Assembly: GCA_041671505.1 (NCBI GenBank)
Contig: JBAZBK010000002.1
Span: forward strand, 124,001-188,000
Length of the DNA: 64,000 bases
From: JACPDH01 sp041671505
GTDB lineage: Bacteria; Acidobacteriota; Thermoanaerobaculia; Gp7-AA8
Direction of reading: 5' to 3'
Position 1 is the first letter of the stretch. Each line of letters starts with the position of its first letter. Below, one piece after another: positions 1 through 7,809 of this stretch. Position numbers and translations under genes: made by a program. The notes under the pieces are model-generated. The model had not been told where the DNA came from. It did no database searches and saw only the letters and a list, made by a program, of their open reading frames with translations.

Positions 1-627
1 TCCCTGCATGCATCCGAGGAACTTGCCGTGCAGGTCGGTCTCCTCGTTGACGTCGAGCGCCTCGCAGGTCTTCTCGATGACGCGCGCGTTGGAGTACTTC
101 TTCAGCTCGAAGAGCTGCTTGAAATCAGCGACCGTCTCTTCGGTCGTCAGGCGCGAGCGCATCTTCTGCAGCTCGATTTGAAGCGAATGCCCCTTCGCCT
201 GCTCGAGGAACGCCTTCGTCAGGTCGACGAGCTTGTTGAAGTCTCCGCCTGTCCGCAGCTGGGGATAGACGTCGGGATTGACCGAATCGATGCAGATTCG
301 AAGCCGCTTGAGCGGCGTCGAGAGAAGTCGCTTGCCGATCTCGTCGGTGAGCACGAGGCCGTTCGTCGACACGCTCGCCTCGGGGAAGAGCCTGATCGCG
401 TCGTCGATGCGCGAGTAAAGGAGCGGCTCCCCCATCTCGTGAAGCCACTTGAGCTTGAGGCCCAGGCCATGGATCTCGCGCTCCGCCTTTTCGACGAGCC
501 ACCACTCCATGTCCTCGTACGGACGGCGAAGCACCGGCAGCGGGCACATCCCGCAGCGCAGGTTGCACTTCGACGTCAGCTCGAGGCCGACCTTGATCCG
601 GCGCTTGTTCAGTTTGACGGGCTTCAT
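1..627 (-). CDS. radical SAM enzyme, C-terminus cut by window edge
   Basis: Translating the minus strand from an ATG at 627 gives 209 residues running off the left edge with no stop. Residues near 20-27 carry the radical-SAM cluster motif CNLRCGMC (CxxxCxxC), which binds a 4Fe-4S cluster and S-adenosylmethionine. A GEP-type motif (EMGEPL) follows near residue 67, and a further Cys appears in FLGCMQG at the edge, possibly the start of an auxiliary cluster. The substrate cannot be read from the sequence. A second radical-SAM gene and three glycosyltransferases lie within 7 kb, so modification of a lipid, sugar or peptide in an envelope pathway is plausible but inferred. Family assignment is secure, specific function unknown. 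Confidence 0.85.
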   Translation of the reverse strand, partial: MKPVKLNKRRIKVGLELTSKCNLRCGMCPLPVLRRPYEDMEWWLVEKAEREIHGLGLKLKWLHEMGEPLLYSRIDDAIRLFPEASVSTNGLVLTDEIGKRLLSTPLKRLRICIDSVNPDVYPQLRTGGDFNKLVDLTKAFLEQAKGHSLQIELQKMRSRLTTEETVADFKQLFELKKYSNARVIEKTCEALDVNEETDLHGKFLGCMQG

Positions 628-744
628 CTGGGTGGGCGCAACAGGGAGAGAAGCCGAGGCATTTCGGATGGGTGTCGAGGGAGAAGAGTCAAAAGCCGGG
701 CACGGGCGCATTCTCGGGAGGCGACGAAAAGACGAGAGTCAAAA

Positions 745-852
745 CCCGGGCTCGGGATCGGGATCGGGATCGGGCTCGGAGAGGCCTGGCGAGAGGTCGT
801 GCGAGCATCGCAAACCTCCGGTGCTTTTCCCGAGCCCGATCCCGAGCCCGGC
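745..852. repeat. inverted low-complexity arms (CGGGAT/CGGGCT words)
   Basis: The left arm at 745-779 is built of CGGGATCGGGATCGGG-type words ending in CGGGCTCGG. The right arm at 829-852 is its reverse complement (CCCGAGCCCGATCCCGAG). It lies downstream of the SDR stop and fills the gap before the truncated radical-SAM gene. Both strands are open across the array, giving spurious Gly-Ser or Gly-Ile repeat ORFs. It belongs to the general class of paired word arrays found throughout the window. Confidence 0.75.
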
Positions 853-886
853 CTTTCGTTTCCCTCGCGCATGAAACTCAGCAGCC

Positions 887-1705
887 TCAACCCTTCTTCT
901 TCGCTCTTTCCATCATCCCGCCGAGAAACTCCGACATGCCGCCGCAGGCGTTCTGGGTCCAGCCGCCGTCGACAGGGAGGACAGCGCCGGTGACGTACGA
1001 CGCGAGATCCGACGCGAGGAAGAGGCAGACGTTCGCGACGTCGGCGGGCGTTCCCATCCGCCCGAGCGGCACGCCCTTCGCCGTCGCCACGCGAATCTCC
1101 TCGGTCGGCGCGAGCCTCGCCATCCCCTCGGTGCCGTCGATCGGCCCCGGGACGACGGAGTTCACGCGGACGCCCGCGCGTCCCCATTCGAGAGCGAGGG
1201 TGCGCGTGATCATGTCGACACCCGCCTTCGACGCGCTCACGTGAATCTGCGCCTTCGACGGGATGAATGCCTGCGGCGCGGAAATGTTGATGATCGACGC
1301 TCCCGGTTTGCGGAGGCGCGGGTACGACGCCGACATCACGTGAAAGGTGCCGAGCAGATCGATCTCCATCACCGAGCGGAAGCCGTTCGAGGAGAGATCG
1401 ACCGCGAGCGCCGGAAAGTTTCCCGCCGCGCCCGAGACCACGACGTCGAAGTCACCGAAGCGCTTGTGCACCGAGGCGAGCCCGCGATCGACAGCGTCGA
1501 AGTCGCGGACGTCGGCGACGAAGCCCATTGCCTCGGCGCCGACCTTCTGAAGCGCGGCGACCGTGTCGTCGACCTTCTCCTGCTTGCGGCTCGCGACGGC
1601 GACGCGCGCGCCGTGCTGCGCGAACGCCTCGGCGATGCCGCGATTGATCCCGCTCGTGCCGCCGACCACGACGACCGTCTTTTCGGTGAAGTTGAGGAAT
1701 GCCAT
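887..1705 (-). CDS. SDR oxidoreductase, 2,4-dienoyl-CoA reductase-like
   Basis: A 272-residue classical short-chain dehydrogenase. The nucleotide-binding loop GGTSGINRG lies at residues 15-23, NISAP at 140-144 (Ser142), and Lys160 sits in SASKAG. The position four residues before Lys160, normally the catalytic Tyr, is Val156. Absence of that Tyr together with the SASKAGVD and ALEWG blocks and the PGPIDGTEGMARLAP segment is characteristic of the dienoyl-CoA reductase branch rather than FabG, so NADPH-dependent reduction of 2,4-dienoyl-CoA (unsaturated fatty-acid beta-oxidation) is the best guess. An AGGAGG sits just upstream of the ATG. It runs in the same direction as the upstream GT4 gene, with a repeat element between them. 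Substrate assignment is by family resemblance only. Confidence 0.85.
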   Translation of the reverse strand: MAFLNFTEKTVVVVGGTSGINRGIAEAFAQHGARVAVASRKQEKVDDTVAALQKVGAEAMGFVADVRDFDAVDRGLASVHKRFGDFDVVVSGAAGNFPALAVDLSSNGFRSVMEIDLLGTFHVMSASYPRLRKPGASIINISAPQAFIPSKAQIHVSASKAGVDMITRTLALEWGRAGVRVNSVVPGPIDGTEGMARLAPTEEIRVATAKGVPLGRMGTPADVANVCLFLASDLASYVTGAVLPVDGGWTQNACGGMSEFLGGMMERAKKKG

Positions 1706-1753
1706 TTGCCGCCCCTCCTGTGGTGTGGGGAGAGTACAACGGGTGGGGAGAGA

Positions 1754-1843
1754 CGGAATTGAGAATTGCGCGATGGGTGTCGTTCAAGCGGCGCCTGTAG
1801 CTCCGCCATTTCTCAAGTCTCAATTTTCAATTCTCAATTCGCC
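1754..1843. repeat. paired AATTGAGA word arrays
   Basis: The left arm (GGAATTGAGAATTG) at 1754-1768 and the right arm (CAATTTTCAATTCTCAATTC) at 1821-1840 are reverse complements. They enclose a short GC core with GGCGCC and CTCCGCC. The right arm begins about five bases after the TGA stop of the GT4 gene on the minus strand. The same word family recurs near 61.1, 61.7 and 63.1 kb. Confidence 0.75.
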
Positions 1844-1845
1844 TT

Positions 1846-2976
1846 TCACGAGTGAAGCGCTCGCATCAGCCGCACGGCGAACTCGCGCCACGAGTAGCGG
1901 GAGGCGGCTGCTGCGGCAGCGCGCTCCATCGCGCTCCGGTCGCACGTCGAGAAGAAACGTTCGATGGCGCCTGCCAGCGCCTCGGGGCTCTCGGGTTCGA
2001 TCAGCAGCCCGTTCGCGCCGTTCTCGACGATTTCAGGCATGCCGCCGACGCGCGTCGCGATCACCGGCCGGCCGAAGTGAAACGACGTCAGCACGACTCC
2101 GCTCTGCGCCTCATGCCGATAGGGCGCGAGGACGACGTCCGCCGCCGCGAACCAGGTCGCGATCTCGGCGTCGGGGATGAAGCGGAAGTCGAACCGCACC
2201 TTCGTCTCGTCGAGACCGAGCCGCGCCGCCTGCTCGCGGTATCCCGCCTCGCCTCCGTACCACGCCTCCCCCCCGACGAGCAGCAGAACGTCGCCGCCGA
2301 GCCGCGGCCACGCCTCGAGGACGACATCGAGCGCCTTGAAGGGGCGAACGTGCCCGAAGAAGAGCGCGACGCGCCTCTCGCGTTCGATGCCTAACAGAGC
2401 GCGAGCGTCTTGGCGCGAGGGCACGTCTCCGCCCATTTCGTGAACGGGAAGAAAGATCTCGACGATCTCAGGTGCGCGGGCCGAGCCCAGTCTCCTCCTC
2501 GCCTCGTCCGACTCGGACCTCGCATGGATCACCAGAAGGTCGGCCGACGCGAGCGCACGCGTCGTCAGCCAGCTCTTCCAGCCCGACGGCTCCTTGTCGG
2601 AGATGTTGTGACACTGGAAAACGACCCGCGCCGTACTCGGAAGGAGCGCGCGCATCACGAGGTACGGCAGCGCCCAGACCCAGACCCACCAGATGAAGAT
2701 CACCGCGTCCGGTCGCTCGCTCCGCAGTCTCAGTCCTTCCCTGATCCAGGTGAACGGGTTCACGACGTCGATCGTGAACGCGGCGCTTTTCGGAGTCTTC
2801 GCTTCGAGAGATGGGTCGCGATCGTCGCTCCCGGGGTAGAAGATGCGGGGAAACTGCCGACTGAACGAGTGTATCGACACGTCGTGCGACTTCGCGAGCT
2901 CCTCCGCGAGGCGCGTCGTGCAATACGCGATGCCCGCGCGGTAGGGAAAGACGGGGCCGACGATCGCGAGCTTCAC
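1846..2976 (-). CDS. glycosyltransferase family 4 (GT-B fold)
   Basis: A 376-residue protein with the N-terminal MKLAIVGPVFPYRAGIA opening typical of GT4, an Asn/His-rich nucleotide-free lobe, then the second Rossmann lobe with FFGHVRPFKALD and VVLAPYRHEAQSGVVLTSF. It ends in the acceptor/donor loop GRPVIATRVGGMPE. The family EX7E-like motif is only half kept: the first Glu is in HEAQ, while the second position is Thr. A hydrophobic patch around residues 95-120 (IFIWWVWVWALPYLV) suggests membrane association. It probably transfers a nucleotide-activated sugar to a lipid-linked glycan; donor and acceptor are unknown. The start is GTG without a strong Shine-Dalgarno sequence. The stop lies five bases from a repeat arm. 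Confidence 0.85.
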   Translation of the reverse strand: MKLAIVGPVFPYRAGIAYCTTRLAEELAKSHDVSIHSFSRQFPRIFYPGSDDRDPSLEAKTPKSAAFTIDVVNPFTWIREGLRLRSERPDAVIFIWWVWVWALPYLVMRALLPSTARVVFQCHNISDKEPSGWKSWLTTRALASADLLVIHARSESDEARRRLGSARAPEIVEIFLPVHEMGGDVPSRQDARALLGIERERRVALFFGHVRPFKALDVVLEAWPRLGGDVLLLVGGEAWYGGEAGYREQAARLGLDETKVRFDFRFIPDAEIATWFAAADVVLAPYRHEAQSGVVLTSFHFGRPVIATRVGGMPEIVENGANGLLIEPESPEALAGAIERFFSTCDRSAMERAAAAAASRYSWREFAVRLMRALHS

Positions 2977-3020
2977 GAGGGGCCGCCCCGGGTGCCGGTC
3001 AGGATGTTGCGGAAGTGACG

Positions 3021-3137
3021 AAAACCGAAATGTCGAATGTCGAAGGAGGAATGAAGAATTAAGAATGAAAGGCAGGGAGCGGAGCTCAATTCTTCATTCC
3101 TCATTCTGCATTCGACATTCTACATTTCGGTTTCCGT
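3021..3137. repeat. family-A paired arrays (ACCGAAATG...GAATGAGGAATG)
   Basis: The left arm at 3021-3060 starts AAACCGAAATGTCGAATG; the right arm at 3090-3137 is the inverse, ending CATTTCGGTTT. The arms could pair over about 40 nt with a 30 nt loop. Close relatives occur at 56711-56832 and 62785-62897. It lies between two co-directional minus-strand genes, 22 nt past the stop of the upstream one. Confidence 0.8.
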
Positions 3138-3158
3138 GAAGCGATCGACGCTCGAGCA

Positions 3159-3851
3159 TCAAGCGCGCGCAAGGGCGGTCAGGCTCTCCCACTCGTGCAC
3201 GAACCTTCCGAGGTCGCGCTGGCGCGTCATGGCGACGATCGCGCGCGCGACGGTCGACGATTCGATCGCACGGTACTTCCTCAGGCCACCAGCGAGGAGG
3301 GGGTTGTAGAGCGGAGCAGCGATCTGCGCGAGATGTTCGCCGAACCTGCGCTCGCCGCGCTCACCGAGGAGAAGGCCGGGGCGGACGATGTCGACGCGCT
3401 GGAAGACGAGGTCGAAGAGGCGGTGCTCGACCTCGCCCTTCACACGGAGGTAGAAGTTCCGCGACGCTTCGCTCGCGCCGACCGACGAGACGAGGATCGC
3501 GTGCTTCGCACCGAGGTTCCTCGCGATGCGCGCGAGCCGGAGCACGAGCTCGCGATCGACGGCGAGGAACGCGGTCGGCGAGCCCGCGACCTTCATCGTG
3601 GTGCCGAGGCAGCAGACGTAAGTGTCGATACCGCCATCCGACGCGTCGCGGATTCGCTGCTCGAGAGCGGAATCGGAGTCGGGATCGGCGAGGTCGGCGA
3701 CGACCGGAACGATCTTCGCGTCGGCAAAGCCGGGGTCACGGCGAACGGGAGCGACGATCGGGCCGACGATCGTCGGATCAGCGGCGAGACCGACCGCGAC
3801 CTGCCGGCCGATGAGGCCGGTCGAGCCGGCGAGGAGGGTGCGTTTGGACAT
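3159..3851 (-). CDS. NAD(P)H-binding Rossmann protein, TIP30/HTATIP2-like
   Basis: A 230-residue atypical SDR. The N-terminal dinucleotide loop is LLAGSTGLIGR (residues 6-16). ILVSSVGAS at about 119-127 and the YLRVKGEVE segment supply the family Ser and YxxxK motif. The short C-terminal substrate domain (about 150-230) resembles the HTATIP2/oxidoreductase group often annotated as NAD(P)H-binding or nucleoside-diphosphate-sugar epimerase. The reaction is not known. The ATG at 3851 has no clear Shine-Dalgarno sequence. It is soluble with no signal peptide. The position between sugar-transferring enzymes might mean a nucleotide-sugar role, but that is only context. Confidence 0.8.
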   Translation of the reverse strand: MSKRTLLAGSTGLIGRQVAVGLAADPTIVGPIVAPVRRDPGFADAKIVPVVADLADPDSDSALEQRIRDASDGGIDTYVCCLGTTMKVAGSPTAFLAVDRELVLRLARIARNLGAKHAILVSSVGASEASRNFYLRVKGEVEHRLFDLVFQRVDIVRPGLLLGERGERRFGEHLAQIAAPLYNPLLAGGLRKYRAIESSTVARAIVAMTRQRDLGRFVHEWESLTALARA

Positions 3852-3886
3852 GGTCCGTGATTATTGCAGGTCCACGGGTGTCGGAG

Positions 3887-4066
3887 GGCGAAAGGCGACA
3901 GGCGAAAGGCGATGAGCAGGCTATGTGGAGTGCGAAAGCGCAGCTTTCGCCTCTCCTCGCCGAAGCGGAGCTTCGGCGCTGTAGCCAAGGCGTCTCGCCT
4001 TGGCGTGACTGCACGAGGGCGTGTTGTTGAGAACGGGGGCCAAGGCCGGAGGCCTTGGCTACAGGA
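3887..4066. repeat. composite repeat: word array + half P element + Q hairpins
   Basis: Three modules abut. A GGCGAAAGGCGA word array (family B) covers 3888-3922. Then comes ATGTGGAGTGCGAAAGCGC with the palindromes GCGAAAGC/GCTTTCGC and GCCGAAGC/GCTTCGGC (left half of a P element). Last is a Q element at 3988-4066 bounded by CTGTAGCCAAGGC and its inverse GCCTTGGCTACAG. The Q end lies about six bases from the TAG stop of the radical-SAM gene. No ORF here is credible. Confidence 0.8.
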
Positions 4067-4069
4067 CCT

Positions 4070-5149
4070 CTACGCGTCGAGGAAGCTCGTCACGGTCGAC
4101 GCGAAGTACTTGCCCCAGGTCTTCGGCTGGAAGACGAGCGAGGACGACATGAAGCAGGAGTGGGTGCAGTGGCACTCTTTCGCGGCGACCGACGCGCGCT
4201 GCCTGTCGGCTTCGGGCGAGAACCAGAGCTTGCCGAAGTCGTAGCCGACGTCACGCACGTTGCCGACCGCTTCGCGCAGTTCGCAGAGACGTACCTCGCC
4301 GCGTGCGTCGATGACGCCGGAGATCGTTCCGGCGAAGCAGGGAGTGACCTGCGTCTCTTCTTCGAGGACCCGCAGCTCGACCTGGCGCGAGTAGACCTTC
4401 ACGAACTTCAGGAAGCCGTCGTATTTCGGGAACGTCTGCCAGTAGCGCTCGAGCCGCGGGAGAACCTCGCGGTAGCGGGCGGTCGTGATCGGCTGGATGT
4501 TCTTGTCGGGCTGGTCGCCGCGGAGCATCTCGAAGGAGTGGAACGAGATCTCCGGGAAGTCGCGCCTCACGGAGACGGTCAGCTCCTCGAGATCGTCAAC
4601 GTTGAAGGTGCACAGGCACGTGTGCACATTGAGCGTGAAGTTAGGGAATCGCGACTTGAGCGCGGCGAGCTTCGCGTGCGTCGCCTTCGCTTTTTCGTAG
4701 CAGCCGGGGACGCCGCGGATCCAGTCGTGCTTCTCGCCGACGTGGTCGATCGAGATATTGACGACGATCTGCGTCGTCGGGCACTTCTCGAGGATCTGCT
4801 CCGCCTGTCTCGCGATCGAATCGGGCGAGACGGCGCCGGTCGGGATTGTGATCTGCTTCGCCCCCTTCTTCTTCGAGAGCGCCTCGCAGATCTCGGGAAG
4901 GTCGCGGCGCATGAACGGCTCGCCGCCGCTCATCACGACGAAGAGCAGGTCGTCGAGCGAGTCGATCGTCCGGATCAGCTCCTCGGTCGACAGCTCGTGC
5001 TCCTTCTCCTTCCGGAGCTGCTCCCAGTTGAAACAGGTGCGGCAGAACGAGTTGCAGTCGTACGTGAGGCCGAGGATCACGTAGACCGGCTTCATCCCGC
5101 GGCGGGAGACGAGATATCTGAGGTACTGCGCCTTGTCGGAGAACTTCAT
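4070..5149 (-). CDS. radical SAM enzyme with Cys-rich C-terminal domain
   Basis: 359 residues from the ATG at 5149; a longer in-frame start would lie inside a repeat and is rejected. The radical-SAM motif CNSFCRTC (CxxxCxxC) is at residues 31-38, followed by a glycine-rich SAM loop (VMSGGEP) near 72. The C-terminal quarter has spaced cysteines (TPCFAG, RLCELR, ECHCTHSC) as in SPASM or twitch domains that hold auxiliary Fe-S clusters. Such proteins modify peptides, sugars or lipids; the substrate here is unknown. No precursor peptide gene was found next to it, which together with the flanking glycosyltransferases favours a glycan or lipid pathway. The TAG stop abuts a Q repeat. Confidence 0.88.
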   Translation of the reverse strand: MKFSDKAQYLRYLVSRRGMKPVYVILGLTYDCNSFCRTCFNWEQLRKEKEHELSTEELIRTIDSLDDLLFVVMSGGEPFMRRDLPEICEALSKKKGAKQITIPTGAVSPDSIARQAEQILEKCPTTQIVVNISIDHVGEKHDWIRGVPGCYEKAKATHAKLAALKSRFPNFTLNVHTCLCTFNVDDLEELTVSVRRDFPEISFHSFEMLRGDQPDKNIQPITTARYREVLPRLERYWQTFPKYDGFLKFVKVYSRQVELRVLEEETQVTPCFAGTISGVIDARGEVRLCELREAVGNVRDVGYDFGKLWFSPEADRQRASVAAKECHCTHSCFMSSSLVFQPKTWGKYFASTVTSFLDA

Positions 5150-5197
5150 CGCGTTCGGCTGAGTGAACCTCGAGCACCGCGCGGGTGTTCCCGGAAG

Positions 5198-5403
5198 GAA
5201 GGCGAGAGGCGAAAGGCGAGAGTCGATGAGCGGGCGGGCTCTCGTAGCGCCCGCGTCCCGCGGGCCTGCTCGGCGGCGTCTCGCCGGCGAGCCAACTCGA
5301 ACTGCCACGCGTGCGAAAACGCACGCGTGGATGCCGACGAGACGTCGGCGCTACGAAAAATCTGCCTGTTAATCGCCTCTCGGCTATCGCCTATCGCCTG
5401 TTC
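5198..5403. repeat. nested palindrome: B arrays outside, GTAGCGCC inverted repeat inside
   Basis: Outer family-B arms lie at 5198-5236 (AGGCGAGAGGCGAAAGGCGA) and, inverted, at about 5370-5403. Inside them CTCGTAGCGCC (5239) pairs with GGCGCTACGA (about 5347-5356), and further in are short palindromes (CCCGCG/CGCGGG and CGTGCG/CGCACG). The right B arm overlaps the end of the GT2 gene and supplies its last residues and TAG stop. Confidence 0.8.
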
Positions 5404-6361
5404 CTGCCGTCACCAGCCCCCAGCAGATCCCGAAGAAATAGGTCGCGTGATGGACGAGGAAGGCGAAGGGGATCAGCGGCCAGGCTGCGGGGCGCAGGCG
5501 CGTCGCGAGCCCGCCGAGGGCCAGTGTGATCACGAAGTAGGCGGCGAGCATGGCGATGGCGACCTTCGGGGCGATGATCGCGGCGGCGATGAAGATCAGG
5601 CCCGCGAGGAGCAGACCGATCACCTTCGGATTCCGGTATCGCTGCCCCGCGCTCACGAGCAGGCGTCCGGTCTTGACCCGGTAGCGCCATCTCTGCCGCA
5701 CGTAAGGCCCGGGGAATGCGCGTCGCCGGTGATAGACGACGACCGCGTCGTGGTAGAGCACGCGCCCCTCGGCCATCAGAAGCTCGACGAGTGCGGTGTC
5801 TTCGCCGATGTAGCCGATCTCCGCGTCGAAACCTCCCGCCGCCGCGAACGCTTCGCGGCGTACGACGAGGTTCACGAGCGCGACGTCGTGAGGCGAGGTC
5901 AGATGGAAGATGCCTTTCCGCGATTCATGCGCGGCGACGCCGCTGCCGATCCAGCGCGTCGAGAGCAGCGTGTCGGAGACGAGCTCCGCGAAGGTGGAAT
6001 CGGCGGGAGCGGGATCGGGACCACCGACCGCGAGCACACCGGGGTTGTCGTCGAGAAAGCGCGCGGCCTTTTCGAGCCAGTCTTCGCGCGCGACGGCGTC
6101 GTCGTCAATGAAGGCGAGATACTCTCCTCTCGCCTGTCCGGCCGCACGGTTCCGCCGAATTGCGGGGTTGCGCTCCTCCACGACGAGCAGCCGCAGTCGG
6201 GGGTCGGAGGGAAGCTCGACGCGCGACGCGGCGACGACGATGAGCTCGAGCAGCCGCTCCCCTTGCGCCAGCACCGACGCCACCGCGCGCAGCGCGTCGG
6301 GGCCCGGGCGATCCATCGGGATGATGACGGTGCAGCGGGGGCTGGTCGGCGGGAGGCTCAT
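5384..6361 (-). CDS. glycosyltransferase family 2 with C-terminal membrane anchor
   Basis: A 325-residue GT-A fold protein. CTVIIPMDRPGPDAL opens the fold, FIDDDAV at residues 84-90 is the DXD-type metal and nucleotide-sugar site, and GYIGEDTALVELLM near 183-196 is the ED acceptor-base motif. Residues about 245-315 hold two or three hydrophobic segments (VIGLLLAGLIFIAAAIIA and following) anchoring it in the inner membrane. The donor is likely a UDP/GDP-sugar and the acceptor a lipid-linked glycan, inferred. The last residues (TGDRR) and the stop come from a family-B repeat, so the natural C-terminus was probably altered by the element. It is divergent from the next gene, with 82 bp between starts. 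Confidence 0.88.
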   Translation of the reverse strand: MSLPPTSPRCTVIIPMDRPGPDALRAVASVLAQGERLLELIVVAASRVELPSDPRLRLLVVEERNPAIRRNRAAGQARGEYLAFIDDDAVAREDWLEKAARFLDDNPGVLAVGGPDPAPADSTFAELVSDTLLSTRWIGSGVAAHESRKGIFHLTSPHDVALVNLVVRREAFAAAGGFDAEIGYIGEDTALVELLMAEGRVLYHDAVVVYHRRRAFPGPYVRQRWRYRVKTGRLLVSAGQRYRNPKVIGLLLAGLIFIAAAIIAPKVAIAMLAAYFVITLALGGLATRLRPAAWPLIPFAFLVHHATYFFGICWGLVTAGTGDRR

Positions 6362-6443
6362 CTGGAGTGTGATACTTTAATCGACAGCCTCGGAGCGCGA
6401 CGACACTAATCGACGCGCCCACATCAGATCGCACGAGGAGCCG

Positions 6444-7643
6444 TTGAAACTCGTCATCCAGATTCCCGCTTACAACGAAGAAGCGACGATCGCGAAGACG
6501 CTCGCCGACCTGCCCAAACGGATCGACGGCTTCAGCCGGATCGAGACGCTCGTCATCGACGACGGCTCGACCGACGGCACGGTCGCCGCGGCACGCAAGG
6601 CAGGGGCCGACCACATCGTCCGCCTCGTCAGCAATCGCGGCCTCGCCACCGCCTTCGTCGCCGGCATCGACGCCTCGCTCCGCCTCGGCGCCGACGTGAT
6701 CGTGAACACCGATGCCGACAACCAGTACGTCGGCGCCGACATCGCGAAAGTGGTGAAACCGATCGTCGACGGAGCAGCCGAGGTGGTCATCGGCGATCGC
6801 GACGTGCAGCACTCACCGCACATGGGGCCGGTGAAGAAAGTGCTGCAGAAGGTCGGTAGCTGGGCGGTCGGCCTCGCTTCCGGCGTCGACGTTCCCGACG
6901 CGACGAGCGGGATGCGCGCCTTCTCGCGCGACGCCGCATATCAGATCAACGTCTTCAACCCGTTCACCTACACGCTCGAGACGATCATCCAGGCGGGCAA
7001 CAGGAACTTCGGCCTGCAGTCGGTCGTCGTCGGAACGAACCCGCCGACCAGGCCTTCGCGGCTATACCGCGGCATCGCGAGCTACGTCCGGAAGTCGGTC
7101 GTCACGATGTTCCGCGTCTACGCCCTCTACAAGCCGCTGAAGACCTTCGTCCTGATCGGGGCGATCCTCTTCCTCGCGGGCGCCGCGATCGGCGGCCGCT
7201 TCCTCTGGTTCTATCTGACCGCGGGATCGACCGGACACATCCAGTCGCTGATCCTCGCCGCGGTGCTTCTCATTTCCGGTTTCCAGACGGCGCTCATCGG
7301 CCTGCTCGCCGACCTGATCTCGGTGAACCGCCGAATCGCCGAAGAGATCCTGATCCGGCAGAAGAAGATGGATCCCGCGGGGCTGAGCGGTCGGACGAAT
7401 CGCGATCGCGAGAAGCACCACCACGGGCGGCGCGGACGCGTGGAACGCGAGCAGCCGCCCGAGCAGATCGAGACGCAGTGGGTCTGGCTGATCGACGAGG
7501 CGAAGCTCGATGCGCCGCCAGGCGAAGCAGAGCCGTCGAACGAGCCGCCGACCGGCCCGTCACGGCGGAGACGGCGGAGACGCCGGCGTCCGGGGGGACC
7601 GCCGCAGGGTGGCGAAGGTCCGGCTCCCATCGAGGAGAGTTAG
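6444..7643 (+). CDS. GT2 polyprenyl-phosphate-type glycosyltransferase (DPM1/GtrB-like)
   Basis: 399 residues. The TTG start is chosen because an AGGAG lies four bases upstream and the fold begins at once (KLVIQIPAYNEE). VIDDGSTDGT (37-46) binds the nucleotide and NTDADNQ (88-94) is the DXD site. Two hydrophobic hairpins near 232-252 and 265-295 are typical of dolichyl/undecaprenyl-phosphate mannose- or glucose-transferase relatives that load lipid carriers. The C-terminal 75 residues are charged and end in an Arg run, then Pro/Gly, an unusual disordered cytoplasmic tail that may contact RNA or phospholipid. It is divergent from the upstream GT2. A Q repeat starts about eight bases after the stop. 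Confidence 0.88.
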   Translation: MKLVIQIPAYNEEATIAKTLADLPKRIDGFSRIETLVIDDGSTDGTVAAARKAGADHIVRLVSNRGLATAFVAGIDASLRLGADVIVNTDADNQYVGADIAKVVKPIVDGAAEVVIGDRDVQHSPHMGPVKKVLQKVGSWAVGLASGVDVPDATSGMRAFSRDAAYQINVFNPFTYTLETIIQAGNRNFGLQSVVVGTNPPTRPSRLYRGIASYVRKSVVTMFRVYALYKPLKTFVLIGAILFLAGAAIGGRFLWFYLTAGSTGHIQSLILAAVLLISGFQTALIGLLADLISVNRRIAEEILIRQKKMDPAGLSGRTNRDREKHHHGRRGRVEREQPPEQIETQWVWLIDEAKLDAPPGEAEPSNEPPTGPSRRRRRRRRRPGGPPQGGEGPAPIEES

Positions 7644-7648
7644 GGCAG

Positions 7649-7790
7649 CCTCTGTAGCAAAGGCCTCCGGCCTTTGCCCCCGCGATCCACGACCAACGCT
7701 CGCGCACATCGCGAAGGCGTTGATTCGTGATGATGCGCAAGCTCAGAGGGGTCGGTGCGGGGGGCAGGGGCGGGACTCCCCGGCTACAGG
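7649..7790. repeat. Q-type element between convergent genes
   Basis: The left end is CTGTAGCAAAGGCCTCCGGC with an internal GGCCTCCGGCC hairpin. The right end at about 7775-7790 is CCCCGGCTACAG, inverted relative to the left. The interior is unrelated sequence. It lies between the convergent GT2 and hydrolase genes, as do other elements of this class. Confidence 0.6.
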
Positions 7791-7809
7791 CCGCCCCCTG
7801 CGCCGATCA

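Noticed and set aside
4055..6409. 784-residue plus-strand open frame
   Set aside because: It runs antisense through the radical-SAM and GT2 genes, shows no family motif and is Arg/Glu-rich as expected for an antisense frame in GC-rich DNA.
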